From Craterostigma plantagineum (lineage: Eukaryota; Streptophyta; Magnoliopsida; Lamiales; Linderniaceae): a stretch of DNA of 64,000 nucleotides. The stretch is from positions 14,960,001 through 15,024,000 of the forward strand of contig JAPQWV010000018.1 in the NCBI GenBank assembly GCA_027422505.1, read 5' to 3'. The translations under genes were made by a program, and so were the position numbers. Position 1 is the stretch's first letter. The number at the start of each line of letters is the position of its first letter. Positions 11,749-24,570 of the stretch are shown one piece after another. A model generated the notes under the pieces. The model had not been told where the DNA came from. It ran no database searches and was given only the letters and a program-made list of their open reading frames with translations.

Positions 11749-12885
11749 CTGTCCACTATCACGGCCGTGAACCTATATGCATGAGGCCGTGAAGGGTTTA
11801 AGAAAGGGGAAAAATCAGTGTAATTGTAACGTTCACGGCCGTGAAGGCCCGTTAAGAGGCCGTGAACGTGCCAAATTTCAGGGTTAAGGCCCAAATTCGA
11901 AGCATAATAGGGGAGTTCTTCTCAGGAATCAACCCTAACCGGGGAGAGCCGAAACCTAAGAGAAAAGAAGAGGAAGAAGAACCCTAGAAATCGCTGCTTC
12001 ATTCGGAGACACTTAAGAGACGATCCAACAACGCAGTTACGCCATTTTGATCGAGGAACGAGAGCTCCGCCTCAAAACCGCCCTGCTCACTTCTTAGGGA
12101 AGATTTATGAGTTCTCTATCCTCATTTCTTTTGAATCTTGTTGATGTTTTGTCTAATATGAGTAGCTAATCATTTTATGTGTTTGGGAATAGATGAACGT
12201 TGGGTTATGTCGTAGTTAAGGCGTAGGATAATCGTGAACACGTGTACTCGACTATTTATCGTTCTATGATATTGCTTCTTTGCCTCAATATGTCTTTGTG
12301 TTGATGTGAATGTGTGGTATATCGTTTAGGGCGACAGCTAAATAAGGATTAGACCGTTCGTAGACGTTAGGATTCGAGTATATAGCGAAAGTAAATACTC
12401 GATCCTCGCCGTTTGGTAATCGCTGATATTAGATTCCCACGAACGTTTAGGGCGACGGCAAATCCGTTAGTGGGTTGAAAAATTACTGCGATTTAGTCGA
12501 TATTCATGTAGGAGCGATATTCCGTAGCCTTAGCCGACAACACCCTTCGGGATTCGAATACCGAACACATAATTGTCAAGTTAAGTCACTCGTATTATTT
12601 CTAGCTGTGCTCCTTTAGTCTTCTATTCCATTAGGTTGCTCTGTTTAATTAGTTCGTAGCAAAACAAATCCCGTCATTTTATTTAGGCTAGATATCTAGG
12701 TGATAGGTTAATACTAGTAATCAAGTCCATTCCTCGTGTTCGATACTCGTTTACTCACTTTACTACGCTAGAAACGATAGGTTCACTACCTACCACACGT
12801 TGGTGATAGTAAATACATACTCGTTTTAATTATCACTTGTCACACCCGCACTTAATATCGATACACCGCGTGTCGACCAAGTTTT

Positions 12886-12903
12886 TGGAGCCGTTGCCGG
12901 GGA
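12886..12903 (+). other. Primer-binding site of element A, tRNA-Asp type
   Basis: TGGAGCCGTTGCCGGGGA lies six bases after the left LTR. It is complementary to the 3' end of plant tRNA-Asp except for one mismatch (A for C at position 4). Confidence 0.85.
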
Positions 12904-13133
12904 ATAAATTGATATTTGGAACGCCGTAGTTCGGTAATTTAGCCACTATTATTTGTTAAATTTTCGTTTCAATTATTTGCATTTTAAGTGTTCAAGTGGA
13001 TTAAGTTAGTTATTCGTTCTTTGTTCACTCGTCGGCGTTTCCAAGTAATTATTATTTACTTTATTCCTTCGACTTGTCTGTCATTCCTTCGCAAATTTTG
13101 CTCCGGCTCATTGAAGGTACTGTTTGACAGTGG

Positions 13134-14332
13134 ATGACCCGAAGCCACCCATCGGGTCCCATTGTTGAAGGAGATCCAGATTTCGAGCGAAAGTTACGAA
13201 GGCACCTCAGATACAATTCCGAAGGCACGACTAGTACTATCAGGAAGCGCTAGTTAGCTACTCAGAGGACAACTCTCAGGAGTCGGCAGAAAATTCTCAA
13301 ACAGAGACGTCCGTAGACAGTCGAGAGACAAAAGTCGAGATGGCAGATCGCAGAGTACCTGTCCACCATGACCAAGAAGAAGAGCAATCTCTACAAGATC
13401 TACTCAAGAGCGCCACGCTAGGCGATACCGGATTGGCGATACCGATCGAAAACAACAATTTCGAGCTGAAGCATGCTTGGCTTCAAATGATCTTTCAGAC
13501 GGCTCAATTTGAGGGGAACCCTGATGATGATCCATACTCCCACCTGAAGGCCTTTCTGACAGTAATAAACACCATCAAGATTAATGGGGTCCCGAGCGAT
13601 GCGATCAAGCTGATGTTGTTTCCATTCTCACTCAAGTTCAGGGCGAATGACTGGTTGGAGATGCTACCCCCAGATCAATCACTACGTGGGAAAAGCAGCG
13701 GGCAGCATTATCGGCCATTACTTCCCATTGTCAAAGGTGTTAAGGTTGAAGACAGAGATATCCTTTTTTCACCAGAAGGATTCAGAGAATCTTTACGAAG
13801 TGTGGGAGAGGTACAAGTCCCTATTGAAGAAGTGCCCACAACACGGGATGTCGAAGACCGCCATGATCAATCGATTTCACGAGGGCCTCAATTATCAAAC
13901 CGTTCATATGCTAGACGGAGCCGCGGGAGGAGGGCTCGTGAAGCTCAATGCCACAGATGCCTGAAATCTAATCGAAGACTACTCAAGGAACAGCTTCATG
14001 AGGGCAATACGAGGATAAAGACTCCAGGAGTGTTTGGGGTGAGCGAGGAGACCGCTACAAATGCCAAGTTGAAGGCGCTGCAACAACAGATTGCAACTAC
14101 CAATTCCCAGCTCCAGACAGTGATCAACACACTACTTCCAAAGGCCGGACAAACACAGCCCGTGCATGCCGTGATGACCACCACATCACCTCAGAAGCCG
14201 TACACACCACAGTGCAAGATTTGTGGCGCAGCTCATGAGACCTCAGAGTGCCAATTAGGGCAGTCATTAGAGCACGTGGACTATATGGGAATTACCAAGG
14301 TTAGCGGAATTTTCAACCTCGAGCGCATATAA
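13134..14332 (+). pseudogene. gag pseudogene of element A
   Basis: The Athila-type start MTRSHPSGPIVEGDPDF begins at 13,134, the same motif as in element B at 28,746. A stop occurs near 13,250 and the frame reopens through a Ser/Glu-rich stretch to MADRRVPV at 13,340. The capsid-like part (FQTAQFEGNPDDDPYSHLKAF, about 13,495-13,560) shifts frame near 13,650, where the parallel frame 13,647-13,964 continues with VWERYKSLLKKCPQHG. A Cys-His cluster (CKICGAAHETSEC, about 14,214-14,252) resembles a zinc knuckle. Gag would package element RNA in the cytoplasm. Several frameshifts make it non-functional. Confidence 0.85.
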
Positions 14333-14917
14333 ATCTGGCGTATGGGAACCAAAACCACCATGGGCAAGGGCCACCAGGATTCCAACCTAGACCATCTGAT
14401 TTCCAAGGAGGAACATCACGTCAGTATCAGAACACGTCTGCGAGGTCGGGATCCGATGATATGAGGGAGATGAAGGATATGATGAAGACGCTCCTCACAA
14501 ATTTCAGCAACACCACTCAAGCCCACGAGAGTCGAATGACGAAGATGGAGGAGTACATGGAGGCAACATACGCGCTCAGAATACTGACGCCTCTATCAAG
14601 AAATTGGAGCAACAAGTGCGCCAGATGACGAAGCAGTTGGCGGGGCGAAATCAAGGATCACTCCCAAGTTACACCGAACCAAACCCTAAGGAGTACTGCA
14701 AAGCGGTTACCCCGAGGAACGGGCGATAGTTGCAAGAGTACCTCCCAAAAAGAAATCAAATGATAAAGCTGAGGTCGAGGTCCACGACGAGTCAGAAGTG
14801 GAGGTAAGCAAGGGCGACGATGTTGAGAAGGCCGAAGCTGAGAAGGAGAACGCCGAAGCTGAAAAGGAAAAGGTCCAGTCTCAAAGAGAAAAAGCAAAGG
14901 AGATTGTGTGACCACCG
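14333..14917 (+). other. Degenerate gag-pol linker of element A
   Basis: No clean ORF is present. Translation in mixed frames gives a Gln-rich and then Glu/Lys-rich coiled-coil-like stretch (about 14,440-14,900) that matches, in position and character, the gag C-terminal segment of element B at 29,830-30,280. Confidence 0.6.
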
Positions 14918-17900
14918 GTGAAGCCGTACCAGCCAAAGATCCCTTACCCAGCTCGGTTGAAGAAAGACAAAGATGAGGCGCAGTTCGGTAATTTTATGAA
15001 CATGTGTAAGGAATTACGTATACCGTTCGTTGAAGCTATTACGCAGATGCCTAGTTTTGCCAAGTTCCTGAAGGACTTGTTGACGAATCGACGGAAGCTC
15101 GAGCACGTGTCTATAGTATGCCTACGAGGAGAATGCTCGGCGATACTCCAGAACAAGATGCCGAAGAAGCTAAAAGACCCAGGGAGTTTTACTATTCCCT
15201 GTCTTATAGGCGATTTAGTAGTTGATCGTGCTTTAGCCGATTTAGGAGCTAGTATAAATTTAATGCCGTATTCCATGTTTAAGCGCTTCGGATTAGGTAA
15301 ACCACGACCCACTAGGATGAGCCTTCAATTAGCTGATAGATCGTTAAAATACCCTCGAGGTGTTATAGAGGACGTCCTAGTTAAGGTAGGTAAATTCGTG
15401 ATTCCCACCGATTTTGTTATCTTAGATATGGAGGAGGATGATAATGTCCCGTTGATCCTAGGTAGACCATTCTTAGCTACAGGTGAGACTATGATAGATG
15501 TTAGGAATGAGACGTTGACTCTGACAGTAGATGGCTAGAAAGTTACGTTCAATATGGCTGAATCGATGAAGAAAAGTAATGAGCATGATGATAAGTGTTA
15601 CTACCTAGACGCTTTTGAGCATGATTTTCTCTTATATGTGCAAGGTCTGTCACAGGTGTATGGCGATGAAGGAACAATTATGGCCATCGACGAGTGCGAG
15701 GAGGAGGACGACGAGCCCATTAGACCGTCGACAAAAGTAGCGAAGAAGATAAGGAAAAGAGCTCGGTCGAGGAGCCACCGGTCCTAGAGTTGAAGCCGCT
15801 GTCCGACCACATCGAGTACGTGTTTGTTGGAAGCAACAAAGGCTACCGGTCATAATTTCTTCAAGCCTTAATGAAGAACAGAAGAACCAGCTTTTGTGTG
15901 TATTAAAAGCGCATAAGAAGGCGATAGCGTGGAAGATATCTAACATCGGGGGATCAACCAAAGCTACTGTACGCATAAGATCCTGATGGAGGACGAGTTC
16001 AAGCCGGTTGCCCAACGTCAAAGGCGACTCAATCCCAATACGAAGGATGTCATGAAGAAGGAGATGATCAAGCTACTAGACGCAGGGATGATCTACCCTA
16101 TTTCAGACAGCGCGTGTGAGTCCGGTCCAAGTGGTTCCAAAGAAGTGAGGTATGACAGTCATCACTACCGACAAGAACGAGTTGATTCCAACAAGAACAG
16201 TAACTGGGTGGCGCGTGTGCATCGACTACAGGAAATTGAACGACGCCACGAGAAAGGACCATTTTCCCTTACCATTTATCGGCCAAATGTTAGAAAAACT
16301 ATCTGGTCACTCATTTTATTGCTTTCTTGATGGTTTATCAGGATACCTGCAGATTCCTATTGCACCTGAGGACCAGGAGAAGACCATATTCACCTGCCCC
16401 TTCGACACATTTGTGTACCGAAGGATGCCATTTGGTCTATGCAATGCCCCAGCCACCTTTCAACGATGTATGATGACTATATTTGACGAGTTGGTAGGTG
16501 AGGTAGTGGAGGTGTTTATGGACGATTTTTCCGTGTTTGGGTCATCATTCGATGTTTGTCTTGCTAATCTGAAGCTCGTACTCACACGTTGCGAGGACAA
16601 GAACTTGGCACTTAATTGCGAAAAGTGCCACTTTATGGTTCGAGAGGGTGTGTTGGGACACAAGATTTCCTCTAAAGGAATCGAAGTGGACCGAGCTAAG
16701 TTAGAGACAATAGAAAATTACATGTCCCCTCGAACGTGAGATCAAATATTAGGAGTTTTCTAGGACATGCTGGCTTCTATCGTAGGTTCATTAAGGATTT
16801 TTCCAAGATTGCTCGACCCATGTCTAGATTACTTGAGAAAGATGCTCCGTTTGAGTTTAACGATGAATGCTTGCATGCATTTAATTTACTTAAGGAGCGA
16901 CTTATCACAGCGCCTATTATGGTCGCCCCCGACAGGGGGCAACCGTTTGAACTAATGTGCGATGCTAGTGACTACGCAGTGGAAGCCGCGTTAGGGCAGC
17001 GCAAAGACAACCATTTCAACCGATTTACTATGCCAGCAAGACTACACAACCACGGAAAATGAGTTTTTAGCTGTCGTGTTCGCCTTCGATAAATTCAGGT
17101 CATACCTTATTTTATCGAAAGTTATTGTTTTCACTGACCACTCTGCCCTTAAGTACTTACTAGCGAAGCCGGACGCCAAGCTCAGCTAATCAGATGGATC
17201 CTACTCCTTCAAGAGTTCGATATAGAGATCCGTGACAAGAAAGGCGCAGAGAATCTGGCGGCGGATCACCTCTCTCGACTAGAGGAGTTCGAAATTTATA
17301 ATAAGGACGGCAAAGAGATTCAGGATACATTCCCAGACGAGCACTCTTATGCGATACAAGTGGTAAGTGATGATATTCCTTGGTTTGTAGATTATGCTAA
17401 TTATCTTGTCGCGAGGGTCCTTCCAAAAGGGTACACAAGTAAGCAAAATAAGAAATTCTTTTCTGACTTGAAGTACTACTTTTGGGAATATCCGTATCAG
17501 GCGATGTGCAGACCAAGTGATACGACGATGTGTCGCTTCACCTGAGACGATAAGGATTCTCAGTCATTGCCACAGCGGACCAACTGGAGGGCATTACGCA
17601 GCCAACCGAACCGCTCAGAAAGTACTGGAAAGCGGCCTACAATTTTCAGAGACGCCCAACGGTACGTTGACATTTATGATCTCAACGCGGAGGTAATATC
17701 TCGAGACGCGATGAAATGCCTCAAAACTTTATTTTAGTTTGTGAGATTTTTGACGTCTGGGGTATAGATTTCATGGGTCCGTTTCCTAGCTCGTATAACA
17801 ATAAGTACATTCTGGTTGCGGTAGACTATGTGTCCAAGTTGGTCGAGGCGCAAGCTTTGCACACGAATGATGTCAGGGTGGTCGTTAGATTTTGCGAACA

Positions 17901-18645
17901 TTATTTTCACGATTTGGAGCACCTAGAGGCATTATTAGCGACATGAGTACACATTTCTGCAACACCCAATTTGCACGTACATTAGAGCGTTATGGTGTTA
18001 GACACAACTTATCCACCCCGTATCACCCTCAGGCTAGCGGTCAGGTAGAAGTAGTGAACCGCGTATTAAAACGTATCCTAGAGAAAACTATAGACGGGAA
18101 CTGTAAGGAGTGGGCGAATAAGCTTAATGATGCACTGTGGGCATATAGGACTGCCTATAAGACACCAATAGGCACTACACCGTACAGATTGCTCTACGGA
18201 AAGGCATGCCACCTCCCCGTAGAAATCGAGCATAAAGCCTATTGGGCAATCAAATCATTGAACATGGACTTGGGGAAAGCCGGCGGAAAGCGGCAACTCC
18301 AAATTAATGAGCTAGACGAGTGGCGTTTATCAGCTTATGATAACGCTAGAATGTATAAGGAGCGCTCGAAAGCCTACCATGACAGCAAAATTAGGCACAG
18401 GCGAGAATTTCAGAAAGGGGACCAAGTCCTCCTCTTTAATTCTCGACTTAGGCTTTTTCCCTGCAAACTTAGATCACATTGATCGGGACCGTTCACACTC
18501 GTGTTTTCCCATACGATACTGTTGAGATTTCAGGTTTGGAGCATGATACTTTCAAGGTGAACGGACATCGCTTGAAGCATTACCATGGAGGCGAGGAAGG
18601 CTTGAGCGACAAGGAGGTATTATACCTCGACTTTCAGCCAGCATA
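14918..18645 (+). pseudogene. pol pseudogene of element A (PR, RT, RNase H, INT)
   Basis: The aspartic protease (about 15,200-15,530) has the active-site motif LADLGASINLMP and the flap-side motif PLILGRPFL. RT (about 15,990-16,740) shows GWRVCIDYRKLNDATRKD, PFGLCNAPATFQRC and the catalytic FMDDFSVFG. RNase H follows at about 16,740-17,290 (CDASDYAVEAALG, TDHSALKYL). Integrase spans about 17,500-18,480 with Asp in WGIDFMGPF (about 17,770), Asp in ISDMSTHF (about 17,940) and Glu in [13 protein letters not shown] (about 18,045). Frame breaks lie near 15,540, 15,785, 16,170, 16,738, 17,060, 17,190, 17,545, 17,920 and 18,480. A trailing GGGAGGCAACCC at about 18,695 marks the usual Athila pol 3' region. 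Confidence 0.9.
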
Positions 18646-19649
18646 AGAGCATAAGAGGTACGTCCGGCTAAGACGTTAAAAGAAGCGCTTCTTGGGAGGC
18701 AACCCAGATATTGTCGTTCATGTTGTAGGCATTACAATATATTAGATAATAATAATAAAAAAAGAAGAATACATATACAAAATAAAAATAAGAATAATAA
18801 TAAAATAAAATTATATATATTAAATTAAAAAAATAAAATAATAATATACAATAATAATAATAACAACAAAAATTTAAATAATAAGAAATTTAATGCGAAT
18901 ATTGAGGGAGAGTTTGTGCTTTCGCAAACTGATATTATATCACGGTGTTTGCTTAGGATTTTCACAAGTTTTCGTCGCTAATCTATCAAAGTGCGAAACT
19001 CACAACGCAGAATCAAGAGACGAGATAGGAACGATAGTTTTACTTCATAAGGGATGGTTGCATACCATTACAACGTGTGAGGGTCCAACACCAAAGCAAT
19101 TAAAACTGCAAATAACACAAAAGACGGAACAATAATTTTTTGCTTCGTAAGGGCGGTTACTCACAAGTACACCTTGTGAGAACCCAACACACGAAAGCTA
19201 GTAAAACTACGAACAGACCCAAAAGAAGAGCAAGGTAGAGTGATAGCATATCTAAATTACGTCGAATCCTCGCATATTCTTCACTCTCATTCTCACGACC
19301 TTGCTGCTGTCCCCAATTTATAGTAGTTAGTTAACCCAGAATATCGAAAATGAGTTTGCTCAAGATGTGTGCTTTATGGTAGATGATGCTATTGTGTTGT
19401 TCTACCAATGTCAATTTATAGGCATGAAGGGCACAAAAACATCATTATCATACCCGGCAAATCCATTAATTGATACGGACGAATTTTTGACTTGAGGATT
19501 TGACGCCGCGTGAGAAGTGATATTTCCTTTGTCGATTATCAGATTTTTCCTCGCGCAAATCGTTCTCGAAAAAATCGTCAATTATGTGTTAATCATAGTA
19601 AATATATATATAAAATAATAATAATCATAATACTACTATTAAAAAAAAG

Positions 19650-20298
19650 AATGCAGTCACGGCCCATGACTATGATGAGTCACGGCCGTGACTTGGAGGG
19701 GACACTAAACACTGTCCGTGTTCATGGCCTGAGAACTCACAACTCACGGCCGTGAACATGGCAGACTAAGCCCACTGCCCCGCGTCACGGCTTGTGAGTA
19801 GGTATTCACGGCCGTGACTCCCATGGGCTACTAAAAAAATAAAAAAAAATTATAATAGAAAAAATAAAATATATATATTATTATTAATTAAATAGGTATA
19901 AATTGCTTAAATTGTCACGGCCTATGACCAAGCATTCACGGCCGCGACACTAATAGGCTAAGCCACTGCCCTAGGCTAAGCCACTGCCCCGAGTCACGGC
20001 TTGTTGATTCTCAACTCATGGCCGTGACTTGTACTTTTTAGTAATACTGCTCCGTTTCACGGCCCAAGGTGTGCAACATCACGGCCGTGACTCGTGCGGG
20101 CCACATAAAAAAATAAATAAAAATAAATAAATAAATAATAAATTAAAAATAAACAATAATAATAACAATAAAATAATAAATAATAAATAAAATAATAAAT
20201 AATAAATAAAATAAAAAATATAATATATATCTATTATAATAATAAATATATATATATATATATATATTATATTAGATATATATTATATTTTTTTATTA

Positions 20299-20348
<50 letters not shown>

Positions 20349-20530
20349 AAAATACTTAGGTTGTCACGGCCCCTGGCTCATGAGTCACGGCCGTGACATA
20401 AGACGGGACCAAACTCACTGTCCCTAGTCACGGCCCATGCCTCAGAGTCCCGGCCGTGGCTTGGACGAAAAGAGCGCTCTGCTCTTCTTCACGGCCTGTG
20501 GATTGATTTTCACGGCCGTGAAGAGTGCGA
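19650..20530 (+). repeat. Cluster of TCACGGCCGTGA palindromes inside element A
   Basis: Six exact copies lie at about 19,680, 19,743, 19,806, 20,079, 20,382 and 20,509. Each is preceded 15-30 bases upstream by a diverged partner of the form CACGGCCNNTGA or CACGGCTTGTGA. The same motif family fills the LTRs, but this block lies in the internal region. Confidence 0.8.
20222..20343. repeat. AT dinucleotide microsatellite
   Basis: Long nearly pure TA/AT runs are interrupted by short TATTATA-type variants. They lie inside the internal region of element A. Confidence 0.9.
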
Positions 20531-21164
20531 TTTAACCCATTTAAATCAGTTCGTCGCTCTCTTTTCTTCATCTCCTTCAAATAACCCACAACCCAGAAAT
20601 TCCTCTTTCTATACTTAACCCCCAAAACAACATACATCCGGCCACGATACCGCCATATTCCGGCGACCAAACGGAATTTCCTTATTTTTCAACGTGATTA
20701 AATCAACGAGGTATGTCATTTTCTCCAAAACCTTATACTAGATGAATTTCTCAATTTTCAGATTTGGGTTCGAATTTAGTGTTTACATTGCTCTCTCATG
20801 GATAGATTTATGCTATAAGCTTTGGGCTTGATGGATTTCTTGATTTAGTCCGTTAATTTTTGATTTTGTCATGATGAACCCTAATGTCGAAATTTAGGGA
20901 TTTTGGAAAATTTTGGCCAAATTGGTTGCTTTTCATGCTCATTTTACGTTGATTCATCGTTTAATGTCAAGGAATGTGCTTGGTTGATCGATTATTGTGA
21001 TTAGAAGGAGTATTGTAGCTTGTCTATTATGTGTTCGACAAAATGCCACATTGAACTTTTCATATGCTTCTTATCTAAGAAATGTTTGTTTTGTCGCTAC
21101 GTTGGTCGAGTGAAGCTGTGTTGATTATCTTCTTCTCGCAACTCAAATTTGGATTCCTAGGTAC

Positions 21165-22558
21165 TATGGGTCGAAGTCGCTCAGCTATATTACGTAATCA
21201 AGCTTCGGGGTCGCCGGTACGTCAACAGCGACGCCCGGGCGCAACGTCACTGCTAGCCTTTATGAAGCAGTTTGACGATGAGATGCAACAGGCTCGATAT
21301 AATCGGCTAAAAGAAATGCAGTTCATCCCAACGGATAAGATTGACCACGACACGCTGGCGAAGCATCACATAGACCAGCAAGTGGCCGGGTACGTATCGC
21401 TCAGTGGATGACTCGAATTCTTCCACATTGACGAGCCAGCGTACAAGGAGTTAACCCTGGAGTTCCTCTCCACCTTCTATCTCTCGAGGAATACGGGCTG
21501 AACGGAGTCAAGTTTCGGGCATTTAACAAGGAACACACGGTGGACTAGACGACATCTGTCGAGTGATTGGGGCACCGGTACCATTTTTCGGGCGCCAAGA
21601 ACCTTTTCCCGATATGCATTACAAGGCGTATCTTGCGAGTTCGATGGTGCGCCAGGCCTGTTGGGCTGAACTCGCTAGGCCCGGTGAACCCGACTTTAGT
21701 GTGAAGACCTCGAAGGCGTCTTCGCTCCGGAGCCCGAGCCTGCGCTATACTCACCGTCTATTGTCGACCTCGCTCACACCACGGGGCGACTCGCACGGCG
21801 CCATTGGTCTTCGGGATTTGTTCTATTTAGCCAAAATGCAGCGCGGTCAACAGGTGCATTTAGGGATGGCCATGGCCCACGCCTTTAGCACACAGGCAGA
21901 TGTTCGTAGTCACGGGAAACTCGCAGTTGGGCCATTTGTTACGAAGGTTGTCAAGGGGCTCAACATGTCTCCAGCAAATCCACCAGAGATGGAGATCGTG
22001 GGTGGACGAAATTTGGTGAACGAGGAGATGATGCTAAAGACGAAAATGCTGATCAAAGCTCCCACCTGGTCCCGGTCAAACAAGGTCTACATTTGGCATG
22101 AAGTCTACCGTGGACAGACGGACTCAGAGCCGCATTCCCCGAGCCACTAGCTATCGAGACTCCGGGACCATTTCCGGTGGATCCAGACAGTGCCGGCCCT
22201 TCCTATACCTCCGGCTATCACGAGGGCGAATCGTCAGGTGTAGCGCCTTACGCGTCAGCCGCAGAGCTTGACGCATTGCTCCAGGAGATGATGCGCTTCA
22301 ACAGCGAGGCGCTGCGCCGCGACGAAGAAGAACGGCTCTTCAACGAAGAAACTTGACGCCAACAGGAAGAGTATGAGCGCCGGAACGAAGAAACTCACCT
22401 CCGATACCGTGAAGAACAACAGCGCTACGAACGGGCCCTTCAAGCCATGGACGCCGCGGTCAAACTTACACAACAATCGCTGTCATTCTTGCGACCAAGG
22501 CCACCCTCCCCGCCACCACCGTCACCTTACTATCATTTGCTCCGTGTTGTTTATCTAG
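21165..22558 (+). pseudogene. Athila ORF-1-like (env-position) pseudogene of element A
   Basis: The ORF starts MGRSRSAILRNQ at 21,165 and stops at 21,409-21,411. Translation resumes in shifted frames with an ELTLEFLSTFYLSR block (about 21,448-21,490). Next comes the long frame 21,563-22,150, which includes GLRDLFYLAKMQRGQQVHLG (about 21,800-21,865). A Glu/Arg-rich coiled coil follows (about 22,255-22,470) and a Pro-rich tail (about 22,495-22,530). The order and the LEFLSTF and LRDLFYL blocks fit the plant-specific Athila ORF-1 domain family, which sits where retroviruses have env, although envelope function is unproven. No transmembrane helix stands out. At least three breaks are present. Confidence 0.72.
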
Positions 22559-24078
22559 TAGTACTCTTTATGTGTTGGGTCTAGTAATCACGACACCGAT
22601 GATGATTACGACTCTTTTTGTTATCTTTTATCTTTTCCTCTGTGCGGTTAATTTTCTTTTTAGTGTTTTCAGGCACAGTGTCACGAATACTGTCACTACA
22701 ACTCAAAATATTTCAAAATCAGTAGAACATACCATGTTCGACTACATCAAATGCTCAAGTCAGGAGCACGTCACTTTTCTTCAGGGGAGTCACGTTCTTC
22801 TCAACTTCTTTTACCTTCCTTTTATTTATTATACACGTTGAGGACAACGTGCATCTTAAGTATGGGGAGGGGGAATTTTGTTGAAAATTTACATGAAATT
22901 TTTTTTTATGACGTGCTGTGGTTATTAAATCTATGGAAGTCTGGCATGACTGTTCGCGTTCATCTCGGAGTTGGATTGCATACTAGGGAGTCTTGTGTGC
23001 GATACATGCATTCATGATTTAATCTTTTCAGCATGAATAGATATAGTGTTGCTTTGAGAGATCACACACATAACCCATGTTCCGCTGTGAGAGTTTGAGC
23101 TGACGAGCTTTTGCTCATATTTCTTGGTTGTGTGAGTAGTGCATAAATAACGTCTCTCTAGAACTTACTCGTTTGATACGCATTGAAATTGCTTACAGTG
23201 TGTTTTGTATGAATATGACGAAGGAAATAAGTCCATGGCCAAAGTTTCCTACCACGACTGATCACCGTAGTTAGCCACTTTGTGCCTAAGCCTTTTTATT
23301 TTTTAAACCTCATATTTTCATAAGCCACTAAATAAGCCTCCAGAGATCATCTGAACCCGAGTTAGGTAAAAGTGAAAGTCGAATGTCAAAGTCGAAAAGT
23401 ATAGTCGGATGACGCCCCCAAGATAACGCCGAAAGCACTCGAGAATTTCCTCTTCAACAAGGAAAAAGGCAGTAAACCGCCGCAATGCGAAAAGTGATTT
23501 GAAAAAAAAAAGAGAAATGGCACGAAAGGAGGAAAAAGTGAAGCAGAAAGAGATAAGCTGTTGCGAAAAGATTGAAAAGAAGAAAGGCTAGTGGGACGCA
23601 GCAAAAATAAGGGAAATTTGAAGACGGGCTAACCAAAAAGGTTGATCTTGGCACGCTTTATACAATGACATGAAGACCTACACGACTGCTACTCATATGT
23701 GATTTCACTACTACCTCATCACTATCTGACCCCATTTAACCCGAAAAAGGCCTTCTGATTCATGCTTACTGCTTTAAGTAGTAGATGTGCGATTGACTTG
23801 CAAGCATATGGTATGGACTAGATTATTGCATGAAGTGAGCGATTCACAGATTTATTAGCCGATACACTGAGTGATTTGAGTGAATCCCTGCGAGTGTGGA
23901 TCTCGATTAGTAGCGCTATGGAATTTCTTGTCTATTAGTATTGATCATTATTGTAGTGTCCATAATTACTTGCTTGATCCCATTTTGTGTTCTCCTTCTA
24001 CAGTGATGAATTGCGAATGGTCATGCCATTATCTCGTTACGTTTTCTTGTTTTAATTTGCTCGAGGACAAGCAAAAGC
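22559..24078 (+). other. 3' non-coding region of element A
   Basis: No gene is seen. A polypurine-tract-like motif (AAGTATGGGGAGGGGG, about 22,858-22,873), preceded by GAGGACAACGTGCATCTT, lies 1.2 kb upstream of the true tract, which has the same preceding GAGGACAAGC context. Purine-rich tracts occupy 23,450-23,600. Short frames are low in information. Confidence 0.65.
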
Positions 24079-24095
24079 TTAAGTGTGGGGATGTT
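24079..24095 (+). other. Polypurine tract of element A
   Basis: TTAAGTGTGGGGATGTT lies directly before the right LTR start TGATAAACG. It is the expected plus-strand primer site and the usual Athila form. Confidence 0.7.
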
Positions 24096-24570
24096 TGATA
24101 AACGTATTTTAATACGTTTATTGTTGTATTTACTGGGGTTATAATAGGGTATTTTCTTTCATTCCATGCATTTCTTGACTCTATTTACACCCATTTAAAT
24201 TTGTAGGACCTTCGAACGGTTATCGGGCGAAAAGGAATTAAAATGACGCAAAAAGAATGAAGAATGAAGCTTCCAGGAATAGTTCACGGCCGTGAACGTC
24301 CATGCACAAGGCCGTGAACGTCGACAGAATGGCAAGATAAATCTATGTTGTAAGTCACAGTTGTGACGATCCATGCAACAAGCCGTGAATGACGACAGTG
24401 TATAACGAGGGCAAGCTCTGTTTAGAGTCACGGTCGTGACCCCTCAAGTAAGAGGTCGTGACTCGCGGCAGATAGCTTAAGATGGGAAAGCGCTTATGCG
24501 TCACGGCCGTGAGCCTAATGCCAAAGGCCGTGACACGCGGCAGAGACTGAACGAATGCATTGCTGCCCAA

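Larger units (their letters stand above)
7480..12879 (+). repeat. Left LTR of element A, partly duplicated and carrying a hAT
   Basis: Bases 7,480-8,731 match about the first 1.27 kb of the hAT-free LTR consensus. At 8,732 the sequence jumps back to the LTR position seen at 24,481, runs to the hAT at 8,820-11,748 and then on to the LTR end at 12,879. The left LTR is therefore a head-to-tail fusion of a hAT-free LTR part and a hAT-bearing LTR. Eight exact TCACGGCCGTGA palindromes were counted here. Confidence 0.85.
18646..21164 (+). other. Internal non-coding region of element A between pol and ORF-1
   Basis: No gene is supported here. The stretch holds A-rich microsatellite-like sequence (18,740-18,890), a block with six exact TCACGGCCGTGA palindromes paired with CACGGCCCATGA-like half copies (19,650-20,530), a long AT dinucleotide tract (20,222-20,343), and a leader resembling a spliced 5' UTR before ORF-1 (20,530-21,164). 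TTCCTAG at 21,154-21,160 just before the ORF-1 start could be a splice acceptor for a subgenomic transcript. Confidence 0.6.

Noticed and set aside
20222..20343. AT tract as a replication origin or matrix attachment site
   Set aside because: It is a simple dinucleotide run inside a retrotransposon, with nothing else supporting such a role.
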